In this document: piece by piece, positions 26,235 through 35,544 of the stretch
How the letters are laid out: every line of letters starts with the position of its first letter
Position numbering within the stretch: position 1 is the first letter of the stretch
Assembly: GCF_016789985.1 (NCBI RefSeq)
Contig: NZ_JAEUOL010000159.1
Location: 1-53,065, forward strand
Reading direction: 5' to 3'
Source of the DNA: Accumulibacter sp.
GTDB lineage: Bacteria > Pseudomonadota > Gammaproteobacteria > Burkholderiales > Rhodocyclaceae
Length of the DNA stretch: 53,065 bases
The notes under the pieces: model-generated
Seen by the model: only the letters and a program-made list of their open reading frames with translations
Database searches by the model: none
Told to the model about the DNA's origin: nothing
Made by a program: the position numbers and the translations under genes

Positions 26235-27254
26235 CTAATCCGGATGGCGAATGCAGATCTTGCCGAACTGCGCGCCGCTCCTGAGATAGGCCAGCGCCTC
26301 ATGCAGCGCCGCGAACTCGAACACGCGGTCGACGATGACCGGCAGCCGATGCTGTTCGAGCGCCCGCAGCATTGCCTCGAAGCCGTCGCGGTGGCCGACG
26401 GTAATCCCCTGCAGCCGCACCTGGCGGGTGATGATCAGACCCAGCGGCGTGGACAGTGACGAGCCGGAAAGAACGCCGATCATCGACAGGCTGCCACCCG
26501 GGCGGATGCAGCGCAGCGACTGCGGCAGCGTCTTCTCGCCGCCGAGTTCGACGATGTGATCGAAACCACGGCCAGCGGTGATCTCGCGCGCCGGCTTCGA
26601 CCATTCCGGAGTCGTCGAGTAATTGATCGTTGCATCGGCGCCCAGCGCCTGCAAGCGCTCGATCTTCGCATCGCTCGACGAGATCATGGTGACGTGGGCG
26701 CCGGCCAGCTTGGCGAAAGCCAGCGCGAACAGCGCCACACCGCCCGACCCCTGAATCAGCACCCGCTCGCCCGGGCTCACCCTGCCGTGGGTGGCCAGCG
26801 CGCTCCAGGCGGTCAGCGCCGCACAAGGCAGGCTTGCCGCTTCGACATCGCTGAGGTAGGCGGGCACCTTCACGACGCCCTGCTCGGAGAGGCACATGAA
26901 TTCCGCCATCGTTCCGTCGATCGGGCCGCCGAGCGACCCGGTCATCCGCCCGAGGTCCGGATCGCCGGCGATCCAGCCCTGGAAGAAGGTCGGGCAGACC
27001 CGGTCGCCAACCCTCACCCGGCTGACCCCGGGACCGGCCTGGACGACCTCGCCAACGCCGTCGGAAACGGGAATCAGCGGCAACGTGCCGGTGAAGCTGC
27101 CATAGCCGCGCTCCGGCACGACCAGATCGCGGTAATTGAGCGAGGCGGCGCGCATGCGCAGCAGCACCTGGCCCGGCCCCGGCTCGGGCTGCGGTCGTTC
27201 GGCGAGCTTGAGATTCGCCATTCCCCAGTCATCCTGAATCTGAAAAACGCGCAT
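26235..27254 (-). CDS. Zinc-type medium-chain alcohol dehydrogenase/quinone reductase family protein
   Basis: 339 residues. MDR-superfamily NAD(P)-dependent oxidoreductase: GroES-like N-terminal domain (SLNYRDLVVPERGYG), Rossmann domain with VLIQGSGGVALFALAFAK, and RLQALGADATINY. The first catalytic zinc ligand position carries NYRD rather than a cysteine, so it resembles the zinc-free quinone reductase/enoyl reductase branch. The substrate is unknown. It ends 17 bp from the protease end and follows the permease gene by 124 bp. Confidence 0.85.
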   Translation of the reverse strand: MRVFQIQDDWGMANLKLAERPQPEPGPGQVLLRMRAASLNYRDLVVPERGYGSFTGTLPLIPVSDGVGEVVQAGPGVSRVRVGDRVCPTFFQGWIAGDPDLGRMTGSLGGPIDGTMAEFMCLSEQGVVKVPAYLSDVEAASLPCAALTAWSALATHGRVSPGERVLIQGSGGVALFALAFAKLAGAHVTMISSSDAKIERLQALGADATINYSTTPEWSKPAREITAGRGFDHIVELGGEKTLPQSLRCIRPGGSLSMIGVLSGSSLSTPLGLIITRQVRLQGITVGHRDGFEAMLRALEQHRLPVIVDRVFEFAALHEALAYLRSGAQFGKICIRHPD

Positions 27255-27378
27255 GGGTCACCTCCGATGATTGGCGCCATCCCGGCGCGAGGGGCAGCCG
27301 CGACGATCCGGGCTGCAACGCATCCATCATCGCACATCGCCCGATGCGCCGGGCGAGGCACCTGGAGTCGTGTGCTTC

Positions 27379-28326
27379 TCAGGCCGCCCGGAAGGCACGC
27401 ACGCCGAGGATGACACCAGTGACCAGCAGTGCGATGCCCAGCAGCGCGCTGCCGCCCGGCAGCGCGCCTCGCCAGACGAAAGCGTAGGCAAAGGCGGCGA
27501 GTGTTTCAAAGACGATCAACTGGCCGGTCAGGCCGGTGGGCAGCAACTGACTGGCGCGGTTCCAGAGCAGTGTGCCGAGCCACGAGGCACAAAGGCCGAG
27601 GGTCAGCATCAGGCCGACATAGCGCAGCGGCTGCGGCCCGAGCGGATAGTCGAAGCCGTCGATTGGCCAGAGTCCGGCGGCGGCCATCCCGATCGCTGCC
27701 AGAGGCAGTGTCGCCAACCCCTGGGCAAGCGCCCAGGTGCCCGAGTTCAGCGCCGGTCGCTGGCGCAGCCAGCGCGAATTGCGCACCGGATACCAGGTCC
27801 ACGCGGCGACCGCAGCAATCGCCAGCAGCCCGCCGAGAAGGTAGTCGTGAACACTGCGCTGCGCGCCGAGCAGGGCCATCTCATGGTGGTTCACCAGTGC
27901 GATGCCACCCGCCAGCACCGCCAGGGAAGGAAACAGGCGCCGCCACGGCAGGGCGTCGCCGCCAAAGTTGGCGACGATGGCAATGACGATCGGCAGGGTG
28001 CCGATGAGCATCGTCGGCAGGGGTGCGTCGGCCAACTGGATCGCTGCCGACAGGAAGACGTAATACAGAAGGTTGCCGACCAGCGCCAGCTCGAAGGCCA
28101 TTCGCCAGTCCTGGCGCTGCAGGCGGAGCAGGTGCGCACGGTCGGCCCAGGCGAGCAGCAGCGCAATGACGCCGAAGCCAAGGTAGCGGCCGAAGGAGAG
28201 GATCACCGGCGGGTAGTCGGGCAGCATCAGGGGAACGACGAACACCAGGCCCCAGAGCAGTCCGGCAGCGAGGGCGCAGGCAATGCCCTGGACGAGGCCG
28301 CGGCTAGCCGTCAATGGCGGTCGCAT
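27379..28326 (-). CDS. EamA/DMT-family membrane transporter
   Basis: 315 residues with about ten hydrophobic segments in two EamA repeats (for example GIACALAAGLLWGLVFVV near the N-terminus and LLGIALLVTGVILGV at the C-terminus). The family exports or imports small metabolites across the inner membrane; the substrate cannot be predicted. It begins 39 bp after ubiT on the same strand and may be the last gene of the ubiUVT transcript. Confidence 0.85.
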   Translation of the reverse strand: MRPPLTASRGLVQGIACALAAGLLWGLVFVVPLMLPDYPPVILSFGRYLGFGVIALLLAWADRAHLLRLQRQDWRMAFELALVGNLLYYVFLSAAIQLADAPLPTMLIGTLPIVIAIVANFGGDALPWRRLFPSLAVLAGGIALVNHHEMALLGAQRSVHDYLLGGLLAIAAVAAWTWYPVRNSRWLRQRPALNSGTWALAQGLATLPLAAIGMAAAGLWPIDGFDYPLGPQPLRYVGLMLTLGLCASWLGTLLWNRASQLLPTGLTGQLIVFETLAAFAYAFVWRGALPGGSALLGIALLVTGVILGVRAFRAA

Positions 28327-28365
28327 GGCGCGCGGCGGCCACGGCGGATTGCCCGCCGCGCCGGC

Positions 28366-28817
28366 TCAATGGCGAAAAATCGGCAACCGGGGGAGCGGCG
28401 GCCACTCGATGGCGTCGAGCATGTTCTTGACCAGCAGGCCCAGTTCGGTGTCACCGACGATCGTCAGCTCGCGGTTGAAGAACAGGGTATCCGGGTCCTC
28501 CTGGCGTACCAGCAGTTGCAGGAAGGCCGAGAGATTGGCCCGGAAGCACAGGTCGGGCGCCGCCGGAGCAGTCAATAGTGGCCGGAAGAGGCCGCCCCGG
28601 TAGGTGAAACAGGCCTGCCCGCCAGCGTCCAGAACTTCGACGACGAAGCTTCGTCCCGCGAGCAGGGCGAGACTGTCTGCGGGCAGCACGCCGAGTCTGG
28701 CCGCGGCGTTGAGTGCGCTGGCCAGAGCCAGTGAGTGCGGCCATTGCGGCAGGTGCGCGCCGATCGTCGAGAGCATGCGCGGCAGGGTGAAACGGGGAAT
28801 CGAGAAGCCCTGGGTCA

Positions 28818-28818
<1 letters not shown>
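28366..28818 (-). CDS. ubiT: UbiT, SCP2-domain ubiquinone synthesis factor
   Basis: 150 residues with one SCP2 sterol-carrier domain (LCFRANLSAFLQLLVRQEDPDTLF, NRELTIVGDTELGLLVKNML). UbiT binds lipid intermediates and is an essential accessory factor of oxygen-independent ubiquinone synthesis. Its ATG overlaps the ubiV stop (TGATG at 28818-28820), so the two are translationally coupled. The gene order ubiU-ubiV-ubiT supports the identity. Confidence 0.9.
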
Positions 28819-29741
<923 letters not shown>

Positions 29742-29752
29742 TCAGCCCTTCC

Positions 29753-30766
29753 CTATCGCCACGGCCGATTGTAGGCGCCCAGGGTGACCTGGCTGCCCTC
29801 GGCCAACCTGGCCAGCTCGGCCTGCCACGCCGACCTGACGTGAAAGCGCTGGGCGTCGCGCGCCAGTTCGTCGAGCGCCGCCCGCAGGGTACGGGTGACC
29901 TGCGCGACGTAGGTCGGGCTGCGCTGGCGGCCTTCGACCTTGATCGCGGCGACGCCGATTGCGGCGATGTCGGGCAGGATTTCCAGCACGTTGAGGCTGG
30001 TCGGCTCTTCGAGCGCGTAATAGGTTTCGCCCTGTACCTCGAAGCGTCCCTTGCACAGCGTCGGGTAACCGGCCGGCTCGTCGTCGGCGAAGCAGTCGAT
30101 CAGGATGCCGTTCAGCCGCGTCTGCATCTGGCCGGGCGATCTTTCCCACTGCACGAATCTGGCCGGCGAACAGGCGCCAACCGTATTCGGCGACTCGCCG
30201 GTGGCATAGGAAGAGAGCCAGCAGCGGCCCTCGTTCATGACGCACAGACTGCCGAATCCGAAAACCTCGATCTCCACGGGTGTGTTGCGAATCACTGTCT
30301 CGACCTGTGCCAGCGTCAGCACACGTGGCAGCACCGCTCGTCGGACGCCAAACTCGCGATGAGCGAAATTCACCGCCTCGTAGCTGGTCGCCGAGCCCTG
30401 CACCGAGAGATGCAGACGCAGCGCCGGGTGACGACGGCTGGCATAGTCGAGCAGGCCGACGTCGGCCAGGATCACCGCGTCCACGCCGAGATCGGCCGCG
30501 CCATCGACGGCACGCTGCCAGTCGGCGAAACGACCGGGCTGTGCGAAGGTATTGATCGCCATCAATACCTGGCGCTGGCGCGAATGAGCGTAGCGGATTC
30601 CTTCGACCATCGCCTTGTGGTCGAAATTGAGCCCGGCGAAGTTGCGTGCGTTGGTGTCGTTGCGGTAGCCAAGATAGACCGCATCGGCGCCGTGGTCGAC
30701 CGCCGCCTTGAGTGCCGGCAGGCTGCCGGCGGGGCAAATCAGTTGGGGTACAGTGCGACGTGTCAT
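29753..30766 (-). CDS. ubiU: UbiU, Fe-S component of oxygen-independent ubiquinone hydroxylase
   Basis: 337 residues from the ATG at 30766. A U32-family protein with N-terminal LICPAGSLPALKAAVDHGAD and cluster cysteines C175, C182, C199 and C238 (SLCVMNEGRC, GACS, TLCKGR), equivalent to those of E. coli UbiU. It forms a heterodimer with UbiV. First gene of the ubiUVT group, behind an FNR-type site. The genome also encodes UbiB (39.8 kb), so ubiquinone is made under both oxic and anoxic conditions. Confidence 0.94.
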   Translation of the reverse strand: MTRRTVPQLICPAGSLPALKAAVDHGADAVYLGYRNDTNARNFAGLNFDHKAMVEGIRYAHSRQRQVLMAINTFAQPGRFADWQRAVDGAADLGVDAVILADVGLLDYASRRHPALRLHLSVQGSATSYEAVNFAHREFGVRRAVLPRVLTLAQVETVIRNTPVEIEVFGFGSLCVMNEGRCWLSSYATGESPNTVGACSPARFVQWERSPGQMQTRLNGILIDCFADDEPAGYPTLCKGRFEVQGETYYALEEPTSLNVLEILPDIAAIGVAAIKVEGRQRSPTYVAQVTRTLRAALDELARDAQRFHVRSAWQAELARLAEGSQVTLGAYNRPWR

Positions 30767-30791
30767 GGAAACCTCGTCAACGAAGCTCGCC

Positions 30792-30832
30792 AGTATAGTC
30801 ACGCCGGCCCGGCAAGGCTTGATGCTGGTCAA
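30792..30832 (-). promoter_or_regulatory. FNR/Anr-type class II promoter of ubiUVT
   Basis: TTGACCAGCATCAA (minus strand, 30832-30819) matches the FNR consensus TTGAT-N4-ATCAA at nine of ten bases. A -10 TATACT lies at 30797-30792. With a start near 30785 the box is centred about 40.5 bp upstream, the classical position for activation by FNR/CRP-type proteins in place of a -35. The box overlaps the stop codon of the preceding gene. E. coli ubiUVT is known to be under Fnr control. Confidence 0.75.
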
Positions 30833-31638
30833 TTTCCAGCCGATTCGGCCAGGCGGCTCCTGAGTTGCCGCAGATAGGCCAGACCGGCGACCGCCCGGCT
30901 GCCGTACCAGGAAACCATCTCGCCATCGATCAGGGTGCAGCGCGTCGCCGGCAGTTGCTCCTGCAACTGCCGCAAGTGGCGCTCCCGGAAGGGGTAGGGT
31001 TCGGTCGAGAGAAAGACGATCTCTGCCTCGCCGGCGACGGCCGGCAGCTCGACCGGCGGGTAACGCAGCGGGCTGGCGGGTGGCAGTGTGTCCCAGCCGG
31101 CGGCGGCCAGCATGCGCGAGATGTAGGTATCGCGCGCAACGCTGAGCCACGGATCGCGCCAGATCAGGTAGAGCACCGGCTGGCGCGGCAGCGTGTCGGC
31201 CAGCGCGGCGAGCGCCGCCCATTCGCGCTCGAACTCCGCACACAGTGCTGCGGCCTGCTCCTGCCGGTCGAACACGCCACCCAGCAGACGGTAGAGATCG
31301 AGGTTGTCGCGCGCGGCCAGCGGATGGGTGACGATCAGGTGCGGCACGAATTCGGCCAGGGCGTCCACCTCGTCGCGCCGGTTCTCGTCGATATTGACGA
31401 TCACATGGCTGGGACGCAACGCGCGCAGCTTGCCGCGGTCGAAACCCTTGGTGCCGCCCAGTTTGGGAATTCGTCGTACCACCGCACGCGGATGGATGCA
31501 GAAACCGGTGCGGCCGACCAGGCACTCGGCCAGCCCGAGGGCCACCAGCAGCTCGGTCAGGCTCGGAACCAGGGAAACGATGCGCGGCGTACCCGGATAG
31601 CGGAGGTGCGCCTTGCCCAGCGCATCAGACCATTGCAT
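30829..31638 (-). CDS. Helical-backbone metal receptor / cobalamin-binding protein, BtuF-like
   Basis: 269 residues from the ATG at 31638 (GGAAG 8 bases upstream). It has the two-lobed periplasmic-binding fold of the BtuF/FecB group (RIVSLVPSLTELLVALGL, YLIWRDPWLSVARDTYIS, EIVFLSTEPYPF). No signal peptide is visible, so it would stay in the cytoplasm, unlike true BtuF. Such leaderless relatives are often annotated as cobalamin-binding. It lies upstream of ubiU on the same strand and divergent from an SDR gene, 33 bp apart. No B12 transporter is adjacent. Confidence 0.75.
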   Translation of the reverse strand: MQWSDALGKAHLRYPGTPRIVSLVPSLTELLVALGLAECLVGRTGFCIHPRAVVRRIPKLGGTKGFDRGKLRALRPSHVIVNIDENRRDEVDALAEFVPHLIVTHPLAARDNLDLYRLLGGVFDRQEQAAALCAEFEREWAALAALADTLPRQPVLYLIWRDPWLSVARDTYISRMLAAAGWDTLPPASPLRYPPVELPAVAGEAEIVFLSTEPYPFRERHLRQLQEQLPATRCTLIDGEMVSWYGSRAVAGLAYLRQLRSRLAESAGN

Positions 31639-31671
31639 GATGAGACTTCCACGGACAAACAGGAGGAAAGG

Positions 31672-32397
31672 ATGCTAGCTCAGAAAGTTGCCGTTGTGAG
31701 CGGTGCGGCACGAGGCATCGGCCTGGCAGTGGCGCGTGATCTGGCGGCGGCCGGCTGCGTCGTCCTGATGGTCGGGCGCCACGCCGAATCGATCGCTGCG
31801 GCGGCCGCACAACTGCAGGCGAGCGGCCATGACGTTCTGCCGCATGCCGCCGACGTGACCGATGCGAGCGCCGTCGCAGCGCTCGCTGCCCGCCTGCGGC
31901 GCGAGTTCGGGCGAACGGACATCCTGATCAACAATGCCGGCGTCTTTCTCGAACCGCGCGACTTTGCCGCGCCACAGGGCGCCAGTGTATTCACGGTCGC
32001 CCCGGAGGTGGTCGCCGCGACGATCGACTGCAATGCGCTCGCCCCATTGCGCCTGCAGCAGGCCTGCGTGCCGCTGATGCGGGAGAACGGCTGGGGGCGC
32101 ATTGTCAATGTCTCGTCGGGGATGGGACAATTGAGCGACATGGGCGGCTTCTGGCCGGGCTACCGGATGTCCAAGGCGGCGCTCAACGCGCTGACCTGCC
32201 TGACGGCAAAGGAACTCGCAGGCACGCCGATCAAGGTCAACGCCGTCTGCCCGGGCTGGTGCCGCACCGCGATGGGCGGTGAGGAGGCGACCCGCAGCGC
32301 CGACGAGGGCGCCCGCGGTATCGTCTGGGCAGCGCTGCTGCCGGATGACGGCCCGAGCGGCGGCTTCTTCCGTGACGGCCAGCCGATCGACTGGTAG
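31672..32397 (+). CDS. Short-chain dehydrogenase/reductase
   Basis: 241 residues with an ideal AGGAGGAAAGG ribosome site. Classical SDR: cofactor motif GAARGIG, NNAG at about 89-92, and catalytic Ser, Tyr and Lys (VNVSSGMG, then YRMSK). After the family core comes a PGW motif and the short substrate loop. The protein resembles carbonyl reductase-type SDRs; substrate unknown. Divergent from the BtuF-like gene and convergent with the ATP-grasp gene. Confidence 0.85.
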   Translation: MLAQKVAVVSGAARGIGLAVARDLAAAGCVVLMVGRHAESIAAAAAQLQASGHDVLPHAADVTDASAVAALAARLRREFGRTDILINNAGVFLEPRDFAAPQGASVFTVAPEVVAATIDCNALAPLRLQQACVPLMRENGWGRIVNVSSGMGQLSDMGGFWPGYRMSKAALNALTCLTAKELAGTPIKVNAVCPGWCRTAMGGEEATRSADEGARGIVWAALLPDDGPSGGFFRDGQPIDW

Positions 32398-32413
32398 AAA
32401 CTCGGTGCCGCCT

Positions 32414-32432
32414 GGCGGTCTCGCCGACCGCC
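32414..32432. terminator. Hairpin between convergent SDR and ATP-grasp genes
   Basis: GGCGGTC and GACCGCC form a perfect 7-bp stem with a 5-nt loop, centred in the 50-bp gap between two converging genes. There is no T-run on either side, so efficiency as an intrinsic terminator is doubtful; it could serve as a 3' end stabiliser for both mRNAs. Confidence 0.35.
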
Positions 32433-32447
32433 CGTTCAGGAAAGCTG

Positions 32448-33671
32448 TCAGGCGTTGCGCAACAGATTGCGCAGGTCGGCGAAAAAGGGCCGCGGATCAT
32501 TCAGAGACCAGACGTAGTACCTGACCGTCGGGCGAAAGAAATCCTGCACGAAGCGCCACACTTCCTGCCACGGCCGGATCCGGAAACACGGATCGGCAAT
32601 CAGGCCCGGCCGGAGAACGATGCGCGACAACCGCTTCAACTCGGTCGCCACCATACGGCAGCGCAAATCCGAGCGCGGCGCCACGTCCAGCTCGGCGAGC
32701 GGCAGACCCGCCGCCTGACGATAGCAAAGCAGCGCAAAACCGGCGCCGGCATGATAGGCCAGCGGGAAACTCCCCCAGAAGCGACCGTTGATCTCCATCA
32801 GCCGGGCTGCGCAACGGAGCGGATCGTAGCGATATTCGACCATTGCGACGCCCTCCCAGCCGATCGCCCTCAGGAGGGCAATCGATCGTTCCTGCAGATC
32901 GACATGTTCAGTCAGCGGCACCGCATCACAGACGCTCGAGAAGCCACCCTCCGGTGGCCATTCGGCAACCCGCCGATGCTGAAAACGGCGCAGGGCCTGT
33001 CCCTGGTGCATGAAGAAGAACTGGCCGAGACCGTAGCCCGCGCAGTATTCCTGGACCAATGGCCATTGACCAATCGCCGAGTAACGAGACAGCGCGACCT
33101 GCAAGTCGGCGCGGGTGTGCACATACTCTGCCTTGAGCAGCGGCAGCCCGTGGCTCTCAAGCTCACGCACCACGGCGTTCGGATCACTCCACTTGAGCAC
33201 CACCGGCAGGCGGCAGCGGCTCACAAGATCATCCATCTGCCAACCTGGCTGCGGCTGTATCGAAACGGGGGTATCGATGCCAACCGCGCGCGCCACGTCC
33301 AGTGTGGACTGCTTGTCAAGGACGATACGCAGTGCGGCGGCTTCGGGTACGACCGGCGTCACCTGACCAAGTGACTCACGATGCCTGCTCAGCCAATCCA
33401 GATTGGCCTCCGAGATGGCCAGCAGAGGGCACGGTCCGAAGCGCTCTCCAATCGCACGTATTGCCTGCAGCAGCGCTTCGCTGCGTGCTTCGCCGACCAC
33501 CATGCCGGTCGTCAGGTAGCGTGAACACAATCCGATCGCGTCCTCTTCCTGTGCGATACCAATCACCGACACGCCGGCACGCCCAAGCTCACGCACGACG
33601 CACAAGCCGATCTGGGTCTCCAGACCCAGCACGACGCAGGGTGGCCACCGGCTATCGAGAACGCCGTTCAT
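32448..33671 (-). CDS. ATP-grasp carboxylate-amine ligase-like protein
   Basis: 407 residues. ATP-grasp fold: an N-terminal Rossmann-like part (VVLGLETQIGLCVVRELGRAG), the ATP lysine in LPVVLKW, PLVQEYCAGYGLGQFFF, and the metal-binding end ARLMEINGRFWGS. These enzymes join a carboxylate to an amine or other nucleophile through an acyl-phosphate. The partner substrates are unknown. Last of a three-gene unit with the deacetylase (9-bp gap) and the phosphatase, suggesting modification of a surface glycan or glycopeptide. Confidence 0.8.
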   Translation of the reverse strand: MNGVLDSRWPPCVVLGLETQIGLCVVRELGRAGVSVIGIAQEEDAIGLCSRYLTTGMVVGEARSEALLQAIRAIGERFGPCPLLAISEANLDWLSRHRESLGQVTPVVPEAAALRIVLDKQSTLDVARAVGIDTPVSIQPQPGWQMDDLVSRCRLPVVLKWSDPNAVVRELESHGLPLLKAEYVHTRADLQVALSRYSAIGQWPLVQEYCAGYGLGQFFFMHQGQALRRFQHRRVAEWPPEGGFSSVCDAVPLTEHVDLQERSIALLRAIGWEGVAMVEYRYDPLRCAARLMEINGRFWGSFPLAYHAGAGFALLCYRQAAGLPLAELDVAPRSDLRCRMVATELKRLSRIVLRPGLIADPCFRIRPWQEVWRFVQDFFRPTVRYYVWSLNDPRPFFADLRNLLRNA

Positions 33672-33680
33672 CTCGCTCCC

Positions 33681-34634
33681 TCAGAAACGCCTCAGCAATT
33701 GCTCGAAGTGACGCTGCAGGGTTGCAGACAGTCCGACGCGCGGTGGTGCGGCTTCAGACCGGCTGCTCCCGACGCGGCAGTCGGAATACAGGGCGGTCGG
33801 CAAATGCTGGCTGTTGTCTCCGAGATAGCGACAAAGCCTGGCAAAGCGCCGAACGACAACCGGGTCCGGCTGCGCACTGTTCGGCTTGAGCATTTCGAAG
33901 TTGTGCGACACGATGACGAATTCGTCGTGGCCGGCCATGGCGGCATTTTCGATGGCATCGCGCAGTTCGGCGAAGCTGCAGCCGCCCACCTGCGCCGAGC
34001 GTGTCTTGCCCAGACCGTCGGCAAACAGCGAGACAGGAAACGAGCTGATGCCTTCGATCACCGACGGCAGCAAGCGCCAGGGGCCATCGCACAGGTCCGC
34101 ACCACTGACCTCGTAGTTCGCGTTCAGGCTGCTGTCGAAGCCGATGTCATTCTCCCCCAGAGCGCGAAAAGTGTCGCGATTGCAGCCGAAGTTGCCAGCG
34201 CGGAAAGCGTTGACCGGACCCGCCCCTGCCTCCAGCAGCATCTGCTTGCCACGTGCAATCAGCGCGCTCTGCTCGACGAGTGTGTAGTAGCTCATGTGTT
34301 GCCGCTTCACCCGGTTATCGGGAATGATCGCTGGCGAGATTTCGTCGGTCCACTCCGGATGCAGATGCAATTGAACATCCTGCCCGGCATTACGGATCAG
34401 GTCGATGATGGTCACCAGGTGATGCAGTCCAAAACGTGCGGCAAAGAGCGGTTCGACAAAGAATACTCCACGCAACCCGCAGGCATTGAGCATCTCGAGC
34501 GTCTTCGGCAGGGCATATTCACCCTGGGATGAACGACCGTAAACATAGCGGTCGAAGGCCGCGGGGAAGGTTTCGTCCAGGCGCGCCCAGCCGCCGCACC
34601 AGACCTCGATATCAAAGCTCAGCAGGACCTTCAC
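33681..34634 (-). CDS. NodB-like polysaccharide deacetylase
   Basis: 317 residues from the GTG at 34634, which overlaps the phosphatase stop (GTGA); another in-frame GTG lies 12 bases upstream. The NodB fold is indicated by LLSFDIEVWCGGW (motif 1 Asp), QLHLHPEW (the HxxxHP-type metal histidines) and AFRAGNFGCN (motif 3). The DIE variant and lack of the usual TFDDG place it with the WalW-type deacetylases of surface-polysaccharide loci. No signal peptide is seen, so it may act on a cytoplasmic lipid-linked or nucleotide sugar. Confidence 0.8.
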   Translation of the reverse strand: MKVLLSFDIEVWCGGWARLDETFPAAFDRYVYGRSSQGEYALPKTLEMLNACGLRGVFFVEPLFAARFGLHHLVTIIDLIRNAGQDVQLHLHPEWTDEISPAIIPDNRVKRQHMSYYTLVEQSALIARGKQMLLEAGAGPVNAFRAGNFGCNRDTFRALGENDIGFDSSLNANYEVSGADLCDGPWRLLPSVIEGISSFPVSLFADGLGKTRSAQVGGCSFAELRDAIENAAMAGHDEFVIVSHNFEMLKPNSAQPDPVVVRRFARLCRYLGDNSQHLPTALYSDCRVGSSRSEAAPPRVGLSATLQRHFEQLLRRF

Positions 34635-35236
34635 GGCAGGGTGCACGGGCTGCCGGCGGAGCGCAAGTCCCCGACCAGATTGATCACGGCCGAATGAATC
34701 AGCGCAAAGCAGGTCATGAAGTACTCTTCCGGAATCAGGGCAGGGTCGTGCAGATGCAGCCGGCGAGGACTCGACCAGGCACCGAGCAGCACGATGGCGT
34801 CGGGCGGAATGCCATTGGCGATCAAGCGATGGGCGTGACGGATCTCCATGACGAGCATCAGGTCACCCGGCTGGTAAGCGAAATCGCCGAAGTCCGTGGC
34901 GCCGTGGGACGACAGGTCGATGCCGAAACGCCGGGCCGTGTTGACCGCGGTCACGTAGGCCGGCACCCCGGTGGTGGTGGCCAGACCCAGCGAACAGACC
35001 CGCACCCCGTGGCTGCGCGCCACGCCCTCGGCAAAGGCACTGCGATTGATGTTGCCGAGGCAGACGAACACCAAGCGTTGGGTACGACCGGGATCGATCC
35101 GCAGGAAACGATCGACTCGTCCGCTCACCCATTCGAGCTGCGCCAGAAGGTGTCGCACCCAGCCACGAAAGCTGCCGTAGTTGCAGGTCGTCAAGTGCTG
35201 CACGGTCTGTCTGGAGCGCTGAAGATGCTCGAGCAT
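34631..35236 (-). CDS. Low-molecular-weight protein tyrosine phosphatase with N-terminal extension
   Basis: About 201 residues from the ATG at 35236; a GTG at 35296 in frame is an alternative and neither has a strong ribosome site. The P-loop CLGNINRS has the nucleophile C59 and R65, and the general-acid DP occurs in HLHDPALIPEEYF near the end. About 55 residues precede the P-loop, which in ordinary family members begins within the first 15. Wzb/Etp-type phosphatases control capsule export by dephosphorylating tyrosine kinases; no such kinase gene is nearby. It is coupled to the deacetylase gene. Confidence 0.8.
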   Translation of the reverse strand: MLEHLQRSRQTVQHLTTCNYGSFRGWVRHLLAQLEWVSGRVDRFLRIDPGRTQRLVFVCLGNINRSAFAEGVARSHGVRVCSLGLATTTGVPAYVTAVNTARRFGIDLSSHGATDFGDFAYQPGDLMLVMEIRHAHRLIANGIPPDAIVLLGAWSSPRRLHLHDPALIPEEYFMTCFALIHSAVINLVGDLRSAGSPCTLP

Positions 35237-35309
35237 GGTGACGGCGGGTAATCCACGGTCGCTCAACGCAGCACCGCCGACCCAGCGACGCTGCACAAGC
35301 TTACAGCCT

Positions 35310-35321
35310 GCGTGATCACGC
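35310..35321. promoter_or_regulatory. Perfect 12-bp palindrome upstream of the phosphatase cassette
   Basis: GCGTGATCACGC lies 14 bp before the GTG alternative start and about 75 bp before the ATG of the phosphatase gene. It could be an operator, but 12-bp palindromes also occur by chance in a window this size. Confidence 0.25.
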
Positions 35322-35544
35322 CCGAAGAGCGCAGGACAGGGTTGTCCTCAAAGAGGAATGGCCCGACCGCGCTTGACCGCAGGCTCCGGGCAACCGGATT
35401 TCGTCTCATTTTTCTGTCTGGACTTTCTGTTGCCGCCCTCGATTGGTTCCCGTCCCTACCACCCGGCAACTTCGCCATCCGACTGGTCAGCGCTTGAGGC
35501 CCAAGCATAACTGCAAAACAACTCCCGCAACAATCCGCGCGTGT
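35322..35544. other. Intergenic region between the phosphatase and the argS-group SDR
   Basis: Non-coding as far as I can see. It has a more AT-rich patch around 35395-35430 (CATTTTTCTGTC) than its surroundings and may carry the phosphatase promoter, but no convincing -35/-10 pair was found on the minus strand. Confidence 0.4.

Noticed and set aside
35386..35413. TCCGG-GCAA-CCGGA hairpin followed by T5 on the plus strand
   Set aside because: The stem is only 5 bp, the T-run is 13 bp away, and no plus-strand gene ends upstream.
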